Shown here in pieces: positions 1 to 9,643 of a stretch of DNA of 64,000 bases. Made by a program: the position numbers and the translations under genes. Positions within the stretch are counted from its first letter, which is position 1. Every line of letters begins with the position of its first letter. Where the stretch lies: positions 1-64,000 of the forward strand of contig NZ_CFGI01000007.1 in the NCBI RefSeq assembly GCF_001347015.1. Direction: 5' to 3'. Below the pieces are notes generated by a model, which was given only the letters and a program-made list of their open reading frames with translations, was not told where the DNA came from and searched no databases. This DNA comes from Streptococcus pneumoniae. Lineage in GTDB: Bacteria > Bacillota > Bacilli > Lactobacillales > Streptococcaceae.

Positions 1-155
1 TGGGGCTTTTTTGCTCCCCTTTTTGCGTACTTTGGGGGAGCAAGTAGTAAAAAGTAATATTAGTGATTTTTATTAAAAAGCGCGTGATATAAGGGTCAGG
101 AAGCCCTAAGGAAACATAAAATAAGAAGTTTTTTATTATACTACAAATTCAGCCT

Positions 156-190
156 TTTGGGTAATAGAATCTCACTTTTTTTGGTATAAT
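156..190 (+). promoter_or_regulatory. uvrA promoter (extended -10)
   Basis: TATAAT at 185-190 is preceded by TGG, giving an extended -10 element (TGnTATAAT). I see no good -35 at the right distance. The predicted RNA start is near 197. This -10 overlaps the upstream in-frame ATG at 189, which therefore cannot be the translation start. Confidence 0.7.
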
Positions 191-221
191 GGTAAGCAAT
201 AATGGACTAGAAAGAACAAAG

Positions 222-3053
222 ATGCAAGATAAAATTGTCATTCATGGGGCGCGTGCCCATAATTTAAAAAATATTGATGTGGAGATTCCGCGAGACAAGT
301 TGGTTGTTGTGACCGGCTTGTCAGGTTCAGGGAAATCCAGTCTGGCCTTTGATACCCTCTATGCGGAGGGACAACGTCGCTATGTGGAGAGTTTGTCAGC
401 CTATGCTCGTCAGTTCTTGGGCAATATGGAGAAACCGGATGTGGATGCTATTGATGGTCTTAGCCCAGCTATTTCCATCGACCAGAAAACGACTAGCAAA
501 AACCCTCGTTCGACCGTGGGGACCACGACTGAAATCAATGACTATCTGCGTCTCCTCTACGCGCGTGTGGGGACGCCTTACTGTATCAACGGACATGGAG
601 CTATCAAGGCTTCTTCTGTGGAGCAAATCGTGGATAAGGTCTTAGAGTTACCTGAACGCCAGCGCCTGCAAATCTTGGCCCCTGTCATCCGCAAGAAAAA
701 AGGCCAACATAAGAGTGTCATTGAGAAGGTTCAGAAAGACGGGTATGTTCGTGTCCGTGTGGATGGGGAAGTCTATGATGTGACCGAAGTGCCAGAGTTG
801 TCTAAGAGCAAGCAACACAATATTGATGTCGTGGTTGACCGTATTGTTATCAAGGAGGGTATCCGTAGTCGTCTCTTTGATTCCATTGAGGCTGCCCTTC
901 GTATTGCAGAAGGTTATGTCATTATCGACACTATGGACGACTCTGAGTTGTTGTTCTCTGAGCATTATGCCTGTCCAGTTTGTGGCTTTACTGTTCCAGA
1001 GTTAGAGCCACGTCTCTTCTCATTCAATGCTCCTTTTGGTTCTTGTAGTGAGTGTGACGGCTTGGGTATCAAGCTGGAGGTGGATACTGATTTGGTAGTG
1101 CCAGATGCCAGCAAAACCTTACGTGAGGGGGCGCTAGCACCTTGGAATCCTATCTCATCCAACTACTATCCAAACATGCTAGAGCAGGCCATGACAGCCT
1201 TTGGAGTGGCTATGGATAAGCCTTTTGAGGACTTGTCAGAAGAGGATAAGAACTTGATTCTCTACGGGTCAGATGGTAAGGAATTCCATTTCCACTATGA
1301 GAATGAATTTGGTGGAGTGCGCGATATTGATATTCCTTTTGAGGGAGTTGTCAATAATATCAAACGTCGCTACCATGAAACCAATAGTGACTATACGCGC
1401 ACTCAGATGCGCCTTTACATGAATGAGTTGACTTGCGGAACTTGTCACGGCTATCGTCTCAATGATCAGGCCTTGTCTGTCCGTGTGGGTGGTGAGCAAG
1501 GGCCACATATCGGAGAAATCTCAGACCTGTCTATCGCAGACCACTTGGACTTGGTGAGCCAGTTAACCTTGTCTGAAAATGAAGCCATCATCGCTCGTCC
1601 CATTCTCAAGGAAATCAAGGATCGTTTGACCTTCCTTAATAACGTGGGTCTTAACTATCTGACTTTGTCTCGTTCAGCAGGAACCCTTTCAGGTGGGGAA
1701 AGTCAGCGTATTCGCTTGGCAACCCAGATTGGTTCTAACCTATCAGGTGTCCTTTATATCCTGGATGAGCCGTCAATCGGTCTCCACCAGAGGGACAATG
1801 ACCGCCTGATTGCCAGTCTCAAAAAGATGCGTGATTTGGGCAATACTCTCATCGTGGTGGAACACGATGAAGATACCATGCGTGAGGCGGATTATCTGAT
1901 TGACGTTGGTCCTGGTGCCGGTGTTTTTGGTGGGGAAATTGTTGCGGCAGGTACGCCCAAGCAGGTAGCTCGTAACAGTAAGTCTATCACAGGCCAGTAC
2001 TTGTCAGGTAAACGTGCTATTCCAGTGCCAACAGAGCGCCGTACTGGAAATGGTCGTTTTATCGAAGTGATAGGAGCGCGTGAGAACAATTTGCAAAATG
2101 TTACTGCTCGCTTCCCACTAGGAAAATTCATCGCAGTGACAGGGGTATCGGGTTCAGGGAAATCGACCTTAATCAACAGCATCCTCAAAAAAGCCATTGC
2201 TCAAAAACTCAACCGCAATTCAGACAAACCAGGTAAATTCAAAACCATTACAGGGATTGAGCATGTAGATCGATTGATTGACATTGACCAGAGTCCTATC
2301 GGACGAACGCCGAGGTCCAACCCTGCTACCTATACGGGAGTCTTTGACGATATACGTGACCTCTTTGCTCAGACTAATGAAGCCAAGATTCGAGGCTACA
2401 AGAAGGGGCGTTTCAGTTTCAACGTCAAGGGTGGTCGCTGTGAAGCCTGCTCAGGTGACGGGATCATCAAGATTGAGATGCACTTCTTGCCAGATGTTTA
2501 TGTGGCTTGTGAAGTTTGCCACGGAACCCGCTACAACAGTGAGACCCTAGAAGTTCATTACAAGGAAAAAAATATCTCGCAGGTCTTGGACATGACCGTC
2601 AACGATGCAGTGGAGTTCTTCCAACACATTCCCAAGATTCAACGCAAACTTCAGACCATCAAGGATGTAGGTCTAGGCTATGTGACGCTAGGGCAACCAG
2701 CTACCACCCTTTCTGGGGGAGAAGCCCAGCGTATGAAGCTGGCTAGTGAACTCCACAAACGATCGACAGGAAAATCTTTCTACATTCTGGATGAGCCGAC
2801 GACAGGACTCCATACCGAGGATATCGCTCGCTTGCTTAAAGTCTTGGCTCGCTTTGTCGACGACGGTAATACAGTCCTCGTTATTGAGCACAATCTGGAT
2901 GTTATCAAGACGGCAGACCATATTATTGACTTGGGACCTGAGGGCGGTGTCGGTGGTGGAACCATCATCGCAACAGGAACTCCAGAAGAAGTAGCGGGCA
3001 ATGAAGCCAGCTACACAGGACATTATTTGAAAGGAAAATTACATCATGAATAA
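222..3053 (+). CDS. uvrA: UvrABC excinuclease subunit A
   Basis: UvrA is the damage-recognition ATPase of nucleotide excision repair; a UvrA dimer loads UvrB on lesions. The protein is 943 aa from ATG 222, the normal family length. Two ABC-type ATPase halves are visible: Walker [14 protein letters not shown] near residue 35 and [13 protein letters not shown] near residue 640. Each half has an LSGGE signature ([26 protein letters not shown]) and an ILDEP Walker B. Zinc-finger cysteine pairs are present (CPVCGF...CSECDG; CEACSG...CEVCHG). An in-frame ATG at 189 would add 11 residues but lies on the promoter -10, so ATG 222 is chosen. The stop overlaps the start of the next gene by 8 nt, suggesting translational coupling. 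Confidence 0.97.
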   Translation: MQDKIVIHGARAHNLKNIDVEIPRDKLVVVTGLSGSGKSSLAFDTLYAEGQRRYVESLSAYARQFLGNMEKPDVDAIDGLSPAISIDQKTTSKNPRSTVGTTTEINDYLRLLYARVGTPYCINGHGAIKASSVEQIVDKVLELPERQRLQILAPVIRKKKGQHKSVIEKVQKDGYVRVRVDGEVYDVTEVPELSKSKQHNIDVVVDRIVIKEGIRSRLFDSIEAALRIAEGYVIIDTMDDSELLFSEHYACPVCGFTVPELEPRLFSFNAPFGSCSECDGLGIKLEVDTDLVVPDASKTLREGALAPWNPISSNYYPNMLEQAMTAFGVAMDKPFEDLSEEDKNLILYGSDGKEFHFHYENEFGGVRDIDIPFEGVVNNIKRRYHETNSDYTRTQMRLYMNELTCGTCHGYRLNDQALSVRVGGEQGPHIGEISDLSIADHLDLVSQLTLSENEAIIARPILKEIKDRLTFLNNVGLNYLTLSRSAGTLSGGESQRIRLATQIGSNLSGVLYILDEPSIGLHQRDNDRLIASLKKMRDLGNTLIVVEHDEDTMREADYLIDVGPGAGVFGGEIVAAGTPKQVARNSKSITGQYLSGKRAIPVPTERRTGNGRFIEVIGARENNLQNVTARFPLGKFIAVTGVSGSGKSTLINSILKKAIAQKLNRNSDKPGKFKTITGIEHVDRLIDIDQSPIGRTPRSNPATYTGVFDDIRDLFAQTNEAKIRGYKKGRFSFNVKGGRCEACSGDGIIKIEMHFLPDVYVACEVCHGTRYNSETLEVHYKEKNISQVLDMTVNDAVEFFQHIPKIQRKLQTIKDVGLGYVTLGQPATTLSGGEAQRMKLASELHKRSTGKSFYILDEPTTGLHTEDIARLLKVLARFVDDGNTVLVIEHNLDVIKTADHIIDLGPEGGVGGGTIIATGTPEEVAGNEASYTGHYLKGKLHHE

Positions 3054-4107
3054 ACGCGTACAAGCATTTCTAGCTAAAATGCAAGAAAAAGAACTAGATG
3101 GCATCATCATCAATAACCTTAAAAACGTCTATTACCTGACTGGTTTTTGGGGTTCAAACGGAACAGTCTTTATCAGCCGTGATCGTCAGGTCTTAGTGAC
3201 AGACTCTCGCTATATCATTGCAGCCAAGCAAGAAACCAGTGGTTTTGAGATTGTGGCTGACCGTGATGAATTGGCTGTCATTGCAGGCATTGTTAAGGAC
3301 ATGGGCTTGTCTCAAATAGGTTTTGAGGATGAGATTTCGGTGTCTTATTATCACCGTATGCGGGCCGCCTTTGAAGGAATTGACTTGCTTCCACAGACTC
3401 AGTTTGTCGAAGGTCTTCGAATGATTAAGGATGAAGCGGAGATTGCAGCTATTCGCAAGGCTTGTTCTATCTCAGACCAAGCTTTCCGCGATGCGCTTGA
3501 CTTTATTAAGCCAGGAAAGACTGAAATTGAGATTGCCAACTTCCTTGACTTCCGCATGCGTGAGTTGGGAGCATCTGGCTTGTCTTTTGACACCATCCTA
3601 GCTAGCGGTATCAACTCTTCCAAACCTCATGCTCATCCTATGCACAAACCAGTGGAGCTGGGAGAAGCTATTACCATGGACTTCGGTTGCCTTTATGACC
3701 ACTATGTCAGTGATATGACACGGACTATCTATCTGGGGCATGTCAGCGACGAGCAAGCAGAGATTTACAATACGGTTCTCAAAGCCAACCAAGCCTTGAT
3801 TGATCAGGCTAAGGCTGGCTTAGGTTTCCGTGACTTTGACAAAATTCCTCGTGATATTATCATCGAGGCAGGCTATGGCGACTACTTTACCCACGGTATC
3901 GGACACGGCATTGGTCTGGATATCCATGAGGAACCATACTTTAGCCAGACTTCTACAGAAACTATTAAGGCAGGTATGGCATTGACAGATGAGCCAGGTA
4001 TCTATATCGAAGGCAAATATGGCGTTCGTATCGAGGATGATATTCTGATTACAGAAACAGGTTGTGAATTATTGACCTTAGCTCCAAAAGAGTTGATAGT
4101 CATTTAA
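3046..4107 (+). CDS. M24 family Xaa-Pro aminopeptidase/dipeptidase
   Basis: A cytosolic metallopeptidase of 353 aa that cleaves next to proline (aminopeptidase P / prolidase family), used in peptide recycling. It has an N-terminal creatinase-like domain (about 1-125) and a C-terminal pita-bread catalytic domain. The five metal ligands are recognisable: two Asp in MDFGC...VSDMTRT, the His in [16 protein letters not shown], and two Glu in [10 protein letters not shown] and GVRIEDD. It is cotranscribed with uvrA (8-nt overlap). Sequence alone does not separate the Xaa-Pro aminopeptidase (YqhT-like) and Xaa-Pro dipeptidase names; the 353-aa length favours the short aminopeptidase P group. Confidence 0.9.
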   Translation: MNKRVQAFLAKMQEKELDGIIINNLKNVYYLTGFWGSNGTVFISRDRQVLVTDSRYIIAAKQETSGFEIVADRDELAVIAGIVKDMGLSQIGFEDEISVSYYHRMRAAFEGIDLLPQTQFVEGLRMIKDEAEIAAIRKACSISDQAFRDALDFIKPGKTEIEIANFLDFRMRELGASGLSFDTILASGINSSKPHAHPMHKPVELGEAITMDFGCLYDHYVSDMTRTIYLGHVSDEQAEIYNTVLKANQALIDQAKAGLGFRDFDKIPRDIIIEAGYGDYFTHGIGHGIGLDIHEEPYFSQTSTETIKAGMALTDEPGIYIEGKYGVRIEDDILITETGCELLTLAPKELIVI

Positions 4108-4127
4108 GAGTCAAACAACTCAAATGA

Positions 4128-4156
4128 TTGACTTTTAAATTTTAAAGGTTTATACT
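4128..4156 (+). promoter_or_regulatory. mgtA promoter
   Basis: TTGACT at 4128-4133, a 17-bp spacer and TATACT at 4151-4156 form a near-consensus sigma-A promoter with a predicted start near 4163, immediately before the M-box. An AGTCAA/TTGACT inverted repeat downstream of the peptidase gene overlaps the -35. Confidence 0.8.
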
Positions 4157-4162
4157 GAAAAG

Positions 4163-4312
4163 TGAAAACGGTAGGTGAGGCTACCATAGGGATACGGATG
4201 ACTACCGCAAAGCAGTGGAGACACTACTCGTTGGTCAACAGTCCTGGTCGCGAAGGCCAAGACTAAGCTCATTTCATTGCCCTATGGAGTTAAAGCTTGA
4301 ACGAAAAACAGA
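4163..4312 (+). ncRNA. M-box (ykoK) Mg2+ riboswitch
   Basis: The leader contains the M-box hallmark segments in order: GGTAGGTGAGGCTACC, a GGATAC segment, the TGGAGACAC element, GGTCAACAG, and a 3' strand TTGCCCTATGGAGTTAAAGC whose CCCTAT pairs with ATAGGG at 4186-4191. This follows the established M-box consensus (GUUAGGUGAGGCUCCU ... GGUCAACAG ... CUAAAGC) found before mgtE and mgtA genes. High Mg2+ should favour the compact aptamer and a downstream terminator, so the ATPase gene is expressed when Mg2+ is scarce. The identification is by motif order, not by a covariance search. Confidence 0.88.
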
Positions 4313-4324
4313 TAATTAGTTTTT

Positions 4325-4356
4325 TAATCCTGCCATTTTATGGTGGGATTTTCTAC
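4325..4356 (+). terminator. Riboswitch expression-platform hairpin
   Basis: AATCCTGCCAT and ATGGTGGGATT form an 11-bp stem (two G-U pairs) around a TTT loop, followed by TTCTACTGTTT. The U tract is modest. It sits just after the M-box, where a regulated terminator belongs. Confidence 0.65.
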
Positions 4357-4384
4357 TGTTTAAATCAAAGAAAGGAGATAGACG

Positions 4385-4456
4385 ATGCAAATTGACGATC
4401 ATCCGGAACCGCACATACACAGCCAATCGCTGATTTGTGTCGTTCTGTCCTTATAA
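4385..4456 (+). CDS. 23-aa leader peptide upstream of mgtA
   Basis: A short ORF with a strong ribosome binding site (AAAGGAGA at 4372-4379, 5 nt before the ATG). It encodes MQIDDHPEPHIHSQ followed by SLICVVLSL. The opening has acidic residues alternating with proline and histidine (DDHPEPH). This recalls the enteric MgtL leader (MEPDPTPLP...), whose acidic/proline start destabilises ribosomes at low Mg2+ and lets mgtA transcription continue. The 3' half of the ORF and its stop lie in a hairpin (4417-4474). No homologue is known to me. Translation is supported by the ribosome binding site and by position between riboswitch and ATPase, not by conservation. Confidence 0.6.
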   Translation: MQIDDHPEPHIHSQSLICVVLSL

Positions 4457-4495
4457 AGTGATTGGTCTCTGTGTATGAAACACATCATTCATACA
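4417..4495 (+). promoter_or_regulatory. Two hairpins between leader ORF and mgtA
   Basis: ACACAG.CCAATCGCT (4417-4431) pairs with AGTGATTGGTCTCTGTGT (4457-4474), so the first stem starts inside the leader ORF and ends just past its stop codon. A second hairpin, TGTATGAA/TTCATACA (4472-4495), ends directly before the mgtA ribosome binding site (AGGAG, 4499-4503). Ribosome position on the leader ORF should decide which stems can form. Confidence 0.55.
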
Positions 4496-4509
4496 GATAG
4501 GAGAAACCA

Positions 4510-7170
4510 ATGAAAACTACAAAAGAAAGATTAGCAACAGCTATTCATACATCTTTAAACGAAACTCTATCTTTTTATAAGACAAGTCTAACAGGCTTGA
4601 CTGAGGAGCAGGTGGAGAAAAATCGTGACCTATATGGCGAAAATACCATCACAAAGGGTCAAGAAGACAGTATCCTCAAAAAGATTTACGAATCCATTAT
4701 CAATCCTTTTACGATCATCTTACTGGTCATCGCCGTGATTTCCTTGGTGACCAATGTCTGGTTGGCAAAACCAGGTCAAGAGGATCCGACGACTTCTATT
4801 ATCATCGTTGTCCTAGTCCTCATTTCTGGTGGCATACGCTTTGTCCAAGAACTCCGTAGTGATAAGGCTGCGACTAATCTATCAAAAATGATTGTCAACA
4901 CAGCGACTGTCATTCGTCAAGGAGAAATCCAAGAAGTACCGATCGATGATTTGGTAGTGGGTGACGTGGTTAAATTAAGCGCTGGAGACATGATTCCAGC
5001 AGATCTTCTTTTATTTGAGTCGCGCGATTTCTTTGTACAACAGTCGGGCTTGACAGGTGAAAGTGAATCGGTTGAAAAATTGTCCTTGACCAAGGCAACA
5101 GTTCAACAATCTGATAGTCTGCTAGAAGCAGAAGCGCTCGCATTTATGGGAACCAATGTCTTGTCTGGTAGTGCCAAGGCCGTGGTTTTAGCAGTTGGTG
5201 ATGATACCATGATGGGGGCCATTGAGCAGACTTTGAACACCTATGATGAGCCTACTTCGTTTGAACGGGAGATGAATAGTATTTCGTGGCTCCTGATTCG
5301 TTTGATGCTGGTCATGGTGCCCATCGTTTTCTTGTCCAATGGTTTAACAGATGGAGATTGGTTAGAAGCTGGCGTATTTGCTTTGAGTGTTGGTGTTGGA
5401 TTGACACCTGAGATGCTTCCTATGATTATCACGGCCAGTCTAGCAAAAGGCTCCATCATTATGGCCAAGGAAAAAGTGGTTATCAAGAAACTCAATGCCA
5501 TACAGGACTTAGGGGCGATTGATATTTTGTGTACAGATAAGACAGGAACTCTAACCCAAGACGAAATTGTCCTTGAATATCCCTTGGACATCCACGGACG
5601 CTTGGATTTGACCGTCTTGAGACGAGCTTATCTCAATTCTTATTTTCAAACGGGCTTGAAAAATTTGATGGACAGAGCCATCATCAAACGGACTGAAAAG
5701 GAAGCAAAAGAACACGATATCCTCCAAAATCTGGCTCAAACCTTTCAAAAAATAGATGAATTACCTTTTGATTTTGAACGTAGACGGATGAGTGTTATCG
5801 TTAAAGATGAACACGAAATTGTTAGTTTGGTAACCAAGGGTGCCCTAGAGGAAATGTTGACGATTTCCAGTCATGCGGAATACCAAGGAGTGATTACTCC
5901 CTTGACAGATGTTATTAGAGAAGAAATTTTAGCAGAAGTCAGACAGCTAAATCAACAAGGCTTGCGTGTCTTGGGAGTGGCCTATAAGTCAGGTTTGAGG
6001 GAAGGTCATGCCTATACAGTTGATGATGAAGGGGATATGATTCTAACTGGTTATTTAGCCTTCCTAGATCCTCCTAAACCATCTGCAGCACCAGCAATTA
6101 AGGCTCTGTTAGAACATGGGGTTCAAACAAAGATTTTGACGGGAGACAACGAAAAAGTTACCCAAGCAGTCTGTGAAAAGGTTGGTTTGGATATCAATCA
6201 GATGCTGTTAGGATCTGAAATTGATCAGATGAGTGATCAAGAATTGGCCCAAGCCGTAGAGGAGGTAACCGTCTTCGCCAAACTTTCACCTGACCAAAAA
6301 GCAAGGATTATTTTGCAATTTAAGGCTAATGGTCATGCTGTCGGCTATATGGGAGATGGAATCAATGATGCTCCTTCTATGAAAGTTGCAGATGTGGGGA
6401 TTTCTGTTGATACAGCAGTAGATATTGCCAAAGAAACAGCTGATGTTATCCTACTTGATAAGGATCTCATGGTGCTTGAAAAAGGACTTGTTGAAGGGCG
6501 TAAGGTCTATGCCAATATGACTAAATATATCAAAATGACAGTGAGTTCTAATTTTGGGAATATCTTATCCCTATTAGTCTCTGGAATCTTTTTGCCATTT
6601 TTACCGATGGCACCAGTCCATTTGATTATCCTAAATCTAGTCTATGATTTGTCTTGTATTGCCTTGCCTTTTGACAAGGTGGATAAAGATTTTTTGAGAA
6701 ATCCGCATACCTGGGAAGCTAAGTCTATCACACGTTTCATGGTTTGGATGGGGCCTATCTCTTCTGCCTTTGATATTTTGACCTTTATTTTGCTCTATTT
6801 TATCATTGTACCCATGACGACAGGTCAAGCCTATGTCCATGGAGCGGAGTCTGCCGTAGGATTTATTGTCTTGTTTCAGACAGGTTGGTTTATTGAGTCC
6901 ATGTGGTCACAGACCATGGTTATCCATATGCTGCGTTCAGCTAAAATTCCCTTTTTACAAAGTCGTCCAGCTTGGCTAGTCCTTGTGACAACCTTATTGG
7001 CTGCAGCCTTTGTGACCTTCCTTCCCTACAGTCCACTCGCAAGTCTTCTTCATCTAACTCCTTTAAAACCGATTTATTTCATCTTTTTACTTTTCATCAT
7101 TATTTTGTATATGATTAGCGTGACAATTGTGAAAAAAATCTATATTAAGAAATATAAAGAATGGCTGTAA
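4510..7170 (+). CDS. mgtA: Mg2+-transporting P-type ATPase (MgtA/MgtB-like)
   Basis: An 886-aa integral membrane P-type ATPase, close to the usual 890-910 aa of MgtA/MgtB. Seen: an N-terminal cytosolic segment, membrane helices near 70-125, the TGES actuator loop (LTGESESVEK), paired helices near 260-310, the phosphorylation motif CTDKTGTLT with Asp343, the KGALEE nucleotide-binding motif, ILTGDNEKV, MGDGINDAPS, and several C-terminal helices. MgtA proteins import Mg2+ driven by ATP. The M-box leader supports Mg2+ import rather than Ca2+ or Mn2+ export. The gene stands alone between the peptidase and spx; I recall no gene here in reference pneumococci, so it may be accessory. Confidence 0.9.
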   Translation: MKTTKERLATAIHTSLNETLSFYKTSLTGLTEEQVEKNRDLYGENTITKGQEDSILKKIYESIINPFTIILLVIAVISLVTNVWLAKPGQEDPTTSIIIVVLVLISGGIRFVQELRSDKAATNLSKMIVNTATVIRQGEIQEVPIDDLVVGDVVKLSAGDMIPADLLLFESRDFFVQQSGLTGESESVEKLSLTKATVQQSDSLLEAEALAFMGTNVLSGSAKAVVLAVGDDTMMGAIEQTLNTYDEPTSFEREMNSISWLLIRLMLVMVPIVFLSNGLTDGDWLEAGVFALSVGVGLTPEMLPMIITASLAKGSIIMAKEKVVIKKLNAIQDLGAIDILCTDKTGTLTQDEIVLEYPLDIHGRLDLTVLRRAYLNSYFQTGLKNLMDRAIIKRTEKEAKEHDILQNLAQTFQKIDELPFDFERRRMSVIVKDEHEIVSLVTKGALEEMLTISSHAEYQGVITPLTDVIREEILAEVRQLNQQGLRVLGVAYKSGLREGHAYTVDDEGDMILTGYLAFLDPPKPSAAPAIKALLEHGVQTKILTGDNEKVTQAVCEKVGLDINQMLLGSEIDQMSDQELAQAVEEVTVFAKLSPDQKARIILQFKANGHAVGYMGDGINDAPSMKVADVGISVDTAVDIAKETADVILLDKDLMVLEKGLVEGRKVYANMTKYIKMTVSSNFGNILSLLVSGIFLPFLPMAPVHLIILNLVYDLSCIALPFDKVDKDFLRNPHTWEAKSITRFMVWMGPISSAFDILTFILLYFIIVPMTTGQAYVHGAESAVGFIVLFQTGWFIESMWSQTMVIHMLRSAKIPFLQSRPAWLVLVTTLLAAAFVTFLPYSPLASLLHLTPLKPIYFIFLLFIIILYMISVTIVKKIYIKKYKEWL

Positions 7171-7235
7171 ATTTCATTTTGTCAAGAAAAAAGTACGAAA
7201 ATGACGAAAAAAGTCAAAAAAATTTAAAAATAGGT

Positions 7236-7264
7236 CGCAAGTCGGATGTTTTTTATGGTATAAT
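7236..7264 (+). promoter_or_regulatory. spx promoter
   Basis: TATAAT at 7259-7264 is preceded by TGG (extended -10). The predicted start near 7271 gives a short 5' leader carrying AAAGGGG before the ATG at 7306. Confidence 0.65.
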
Positions 7265-7305
7265 AGACTAAACTGATAGTAACATGTAGCGAAAGGGGTA
7301 GGTAC

Positions 7306-7704
7306 ATGATTAAAATTTATACAGTCTCAAGTTGTACTAGCTGTAAAAAAGCAAAAACCTGGCTCAATGCCCACCAGTTAAGTTATAAAGAACAAAATCT
7401 TGGTAAAGAAGGAATTACGCGAGAAGAATTACTGGATATTCTAACCAAAACAGATAACGGAATAGCCAGCATCGTTTCGTCTAAAAATCGCTATGCCAAA
7501 GCTCTTGGAGTGGATATTGAAGATTTGAGTGTCAATGAAGTCCTCAATCTGATTATGGAAACACCGAGAATTTTAAAGAGCCCAATCCTTGTGGATGAAA
7601 AACGCCTACAAGTTGGCTACAAGGAAGACGATATTCGTGCCTTCCTACCACGCTCTGTCCGTAATGTAGAAAATGCAGAAGCACGTTTGCGTGCAGCTCT
7701 ATAA
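7306..7704 (+). CDS. spx: Spx family transcriptional regulator
   Basis: A 132-aa ArsC/thioredoxin-fold protein with the redox-sensing CTSC motif (CxxC, residues 10-13). Spx binds the C-terminal domain of RNA polymerase alpha and redirects transcription under disulfide and envelope stress; streptococci usually carry two paralogues (SpxA1 and SpxA2). Length and the central PRILKSPILVDEKRLQVGY region match the family. It is monocistronic, with its own extended -10 promoter and a terminator after the stop. Which paralogue it is cannot be settled here, although the uvrA-folC neighbourhood fits one of the two pneumococcal loci. Confidence 0.93.
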   Translation: MIKIYTVSSCTSCKKAKTWLNAHQLSYKEQNLGKEGITREELLDILTKTDNGIASIVSSKNRYAKALGVDIEDLSVNEVLNLIMETPRILKSPILVDEKRLQVGYKEDDIRAFLPRSVRNVENAEARLRAAL

Positions 7705-7708
7705 ACAT

Positions 7709-7742
7709 CAAGGCTGGGAGCAATTCCCAGTCTTATTCTATT
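7709..7742 (+). terminator. spx terminator
   Basis: CTGGGA and TCCCAG form a short stem around GCAAT, followed by TCTTATTCTATTTT. A plausible intrinsic terminator directly after spx. Confidence 0.6.
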
Positions 7743-7769
7743 TTAATTTCAAAAAGAAAGAAGAAAGAA

Positions 7770-8339
7770 ATGAAAAAAATAGTTCTTGTTAGTCTAGCTT
7801 TCCTTTTTGTCCTAGTTGGTTGCGGACAGAAAAAAGAAACTGGACCAGCTACAAAAACAGAAAAGGATACGCTTCAGTCGGCATTGCCAGTTATTGAAAA
7901 TGCTGAGAAGAATACAGTTGTCACCAAGACTTTGGTCTTGCCAAAGTCAGATGATGGTAGCCAGCAAATCCAAACAATTACTTACAAAGACAAGACTTTT
8001 TTGAGTCTAACTATCCAACAAAAACGTCCAGTCTCTGATGAGTTGAAGACTTATATTGACCAACATGGAGTGGAAGAAACTCAAAAAGCTCTTCTCGAGG
8101 CAGAGGAGAAGGATGAGGCTATCATAGCAGCTCGTAAATTAGCAGGCTTTAAGCTTGAAACCAAATTATTGAGCGCAACAGAACTTCAAACAACGACTAG
8201 TTTTGATTTTCAAGTTCTGGATGTCAAGAAGGCTTCTCAGTTGGAATATTTGAAGAATATTGGCTTGGAAAATCTCTTGAAGAATGAACCAAGCAAATAT
8301 ATTTCAGACAGATTGGCAAATGGCGCGACAGAACAATAG
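7770..8339 (+). CDS. YehR-like (DUF1307) lipoprotein
   Basis: A 189-aa secreted lipoprotein. The signal peptide MKKIVLVSLAFLFVLVGC ends in a lipobox (LVGC), so Cys18 is lipidated and the protein is tethered to the outer face of the membrane. The mature part starts with a polar linker and a mixed alpha/beta domain resembling DUF1307/YehR proteins, whose role is not established. A strong ribosome binding site (AGAAAGAAGAAAG) precedes the ATG. No enzymatic motif is visible. Confidence 0.8.
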   Translation: MKKIVLVSLAFLFVLVGCGQKKETGPATKTEKDTLQSALPVIENAEKNTVVTKTLVLPKSDDGSQQIQTITYKDKTFLSLTIQQKRPVSDELKTYIDQHGVEETQKALLEAEEKDEAIIAARKLAGFKLETKLLSATELQTTTSFDFQVLDVKKASQLEYLKNIGLENLLKNEPSKYISDRLANGATEQ

Positions 8340-8366
8340 AAAATCCAAATAAATAGACTGCCTGAA

Positions 8367-8395
8367 TTGTAGAAGGTAAGGAATTATGCTATAAT
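8367..8395 (+). promoter_or_regulatory. ireB operon promoter
   Basis: TTGTAG at 8367-8372, a 17-bp spacer and TATAAT at 8390-8395 with an extended TGC. It reads into ireB, ruvX and the DUF1292 gene. Confidence 0.75.
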
Positions 8396-8425
8396 GGTAC
8401 TATTCTAAGGAAAGAGGGTGTTAGA

Positions 8426-8692
8426 ATGGGATTTACTGAAGAAACAGTACGTTTTAAATTGGACGATTCCAATAAAAAAGAAATTAGCGAAACTTTGACT
8501 GATGTCTATGCTTCGTTGAACGATAAGGGCTACAACCCAATTAACCAAATCGTAGGCTACGTATTGAGTGGAGACCCTGCCTACGTTCCTCGTTATAATA
8601 ATGCACGAAATCAAATCCGTAAGTATGAGCGTGATGAAATCGTTGAGGAATTGGTCCGCTACTACCTTAAAGGACAAGGAGTCGATCTGTAA
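8426..8692 (+). CDS. ireB: IreB family regulatory phosphoprotein (DUF965)
   Basis: An 88-aa small acidic helical protein. It matches the UPF0297/DUF965 family by length, by the [20 protein letters not shown] core and by the [17 protein letters not shown] tail. In Enterococcus the homologue IreB is phosphorylated by the Ser/Thr kinase IreK on N-terminal threonines and modulates cephalosporin resistance; the early Thr residues here (TEETVRF) are in the equivalent place. It is the first gene of a conserved ireB-ruvX-DUF1292 operon, with 3 nt between its stop and ruvX. Confidence 0.9.
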
Positions 8693-8695
8693 TCT

Positions 8696-9115
8696 ATGAG
8701 AATTATGGGATTGGACGTCGGTTCAAAAACGGTAGGGGTGGCCATTAGCGATCCGCTCGGTTTTACAGCTCAAGGGCTTGAAATCATCCAAATCAGTGAG
8801 GAACAAGGCCAATTTGGTTTTGATCGCGTTAAGGAGTTGGTTGATGCTTACAAGGTGGAACGATTTGTAGTGGGCTTGCCTAAAAACATGAACAATACAA
8901 GTGGACCGCGCGTGGAAGCTAGTCAAGCATACGGAGCAAAGCTAGAAGAGCTTTTTGGTTTACCAGTAGACTATCAAGATGAACGCTTGACAACAGTGGC
9001 TGCTGAGCGCATGTTGATTGAACAAGCAGATATCAGTCGTAACAAGCGTAAGAAAGTCATTGATAAATTAGCAGCTCAGCTGATTTTACAAAATTATTTA
9101 GATAGAAAATTTTAA
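8696..9115 (+). CDS. ruvX: Holliday junction resolvase-like protein RuvX/YqgF
   Basis: A 139-aa RNase H-fold protein. The start [19 protein letters not shown] carries the first catalytic Asp, and [10 protein letters not shown] and the DERLTT motif carry the others. The family has been linked to Holliday junction resolution and to processing of the 16S rRNA 5' end. Length is normal. It is tightly spaced after ireB and ahead of the DUF1292 gene, the standard Firmicute arrangement. Confidence 0.92.
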   Translation: MRIMGLDVGSKTVGVAISDPLGFTAQGLEIIQISEEQGQFGFDRVKELVDAYKVERFVVGLPKNMNNTSGPRVEASQAYGAKLEELFGLPVDYQDERLTTVAAERMLIEQADISRNKRKKVIDKLAAQLILQNYLDRKF

Positions 9116-9130
9116 TATAAAGGAGAGGCT

Positions 9131-9436
9131 ATGTCACACGATCATAACCACGACCACGAAGAACGTGAACTAATCACACTAGTAGATGAGCAAGGAAATG
9201 AAACCTTGTTTGAAATCCTTTTGACGATTGATGGAAAAGAAGAATTTGGTAAAAACTATGTTCTTCTAGTACCAGTTAACGCAGAAGAAGACGAAGACGG
9301 ACAAGTTGAAATCCAAGCTTACTCATTCATCGAAAACGAAGATGGAACAGAAGGCGAATTGCAACCAATCCCAGAAGACTCAGAAGACGAATGGAACATG
9401 ATTGAAGAAGTCTTCAACAGCTTTATGGAGGAGTGA
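9131..9436 (+). CDS. DUF1292 (UPF0473) family protein
   Basis: A 101-aa, very acidic protein of unknown function. It opens with a histidine-rich stretch, [11 protein letters not shown], which could bind metal, followed by the conserved [20 protein letters not shown] core and a Glu/Asp-rich tail ending [10 protein letters not shown]. It is the last gene of the ireB-ruvX operon, and AAAGGAGAGG precedes its ATG. The conserved operon suggests a housekeeping role tied to ruvX, but no biochemical function can be read from the sequence. Confidence 0.88.
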   Translation: MSHDHNHDHEERELITLVDEQGNETLFEILLTIDGKEEFGKNYVLLVPVNAEEDEDGQVEIQAYSFIENEDGTEGELQPIPEDSEDEWNMIEEVFNSFMEE

Positions 9437-9594
9437 TACAGTCTGGGAGACTGTATCAGCCCAACTCCCAGAAATTGGGAAGAGTTGGAACATCCAGTGG
9501 ATGTTTTTAGCCCAAGTTAATATTCATAGTTGCTAGTGATTAGCTAACCAGGTAAGAGGTCGGGACGAAAATCCTGACCTCATTTTTTGTTATC
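9434..9594 (+). terminator. Serial hairpins ending the ireB operon
   Basis: Several stems lie in a row: GATACAGTCT/AGACTGTATC around GGG (9434-9456); CCAACTC...GAGTTGG; ACATCC/GGATGT followed by TTTTTA (near 9491-9510); and GAGGTCGGGA/TCCTGACCTC followed by ATTTTTTG (9567-9596). The last two look like true intrinsic terminators. The rest of the spacer to folC holds only its ribosome binding site. Confidence 0.7.
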
Positions 9595-9643
9595 TACGGA
9601 ATTTTGCTAGATAATTGATTAGACTTTTGTCAAGGAGATGTAT

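Noticed and set aside
189-221. Upstream ATG adding 11 residues to UvrA
   Set aside because: The ATG lies on the promoter -10 TATAAT (185-190); transcription should start downstream of it.
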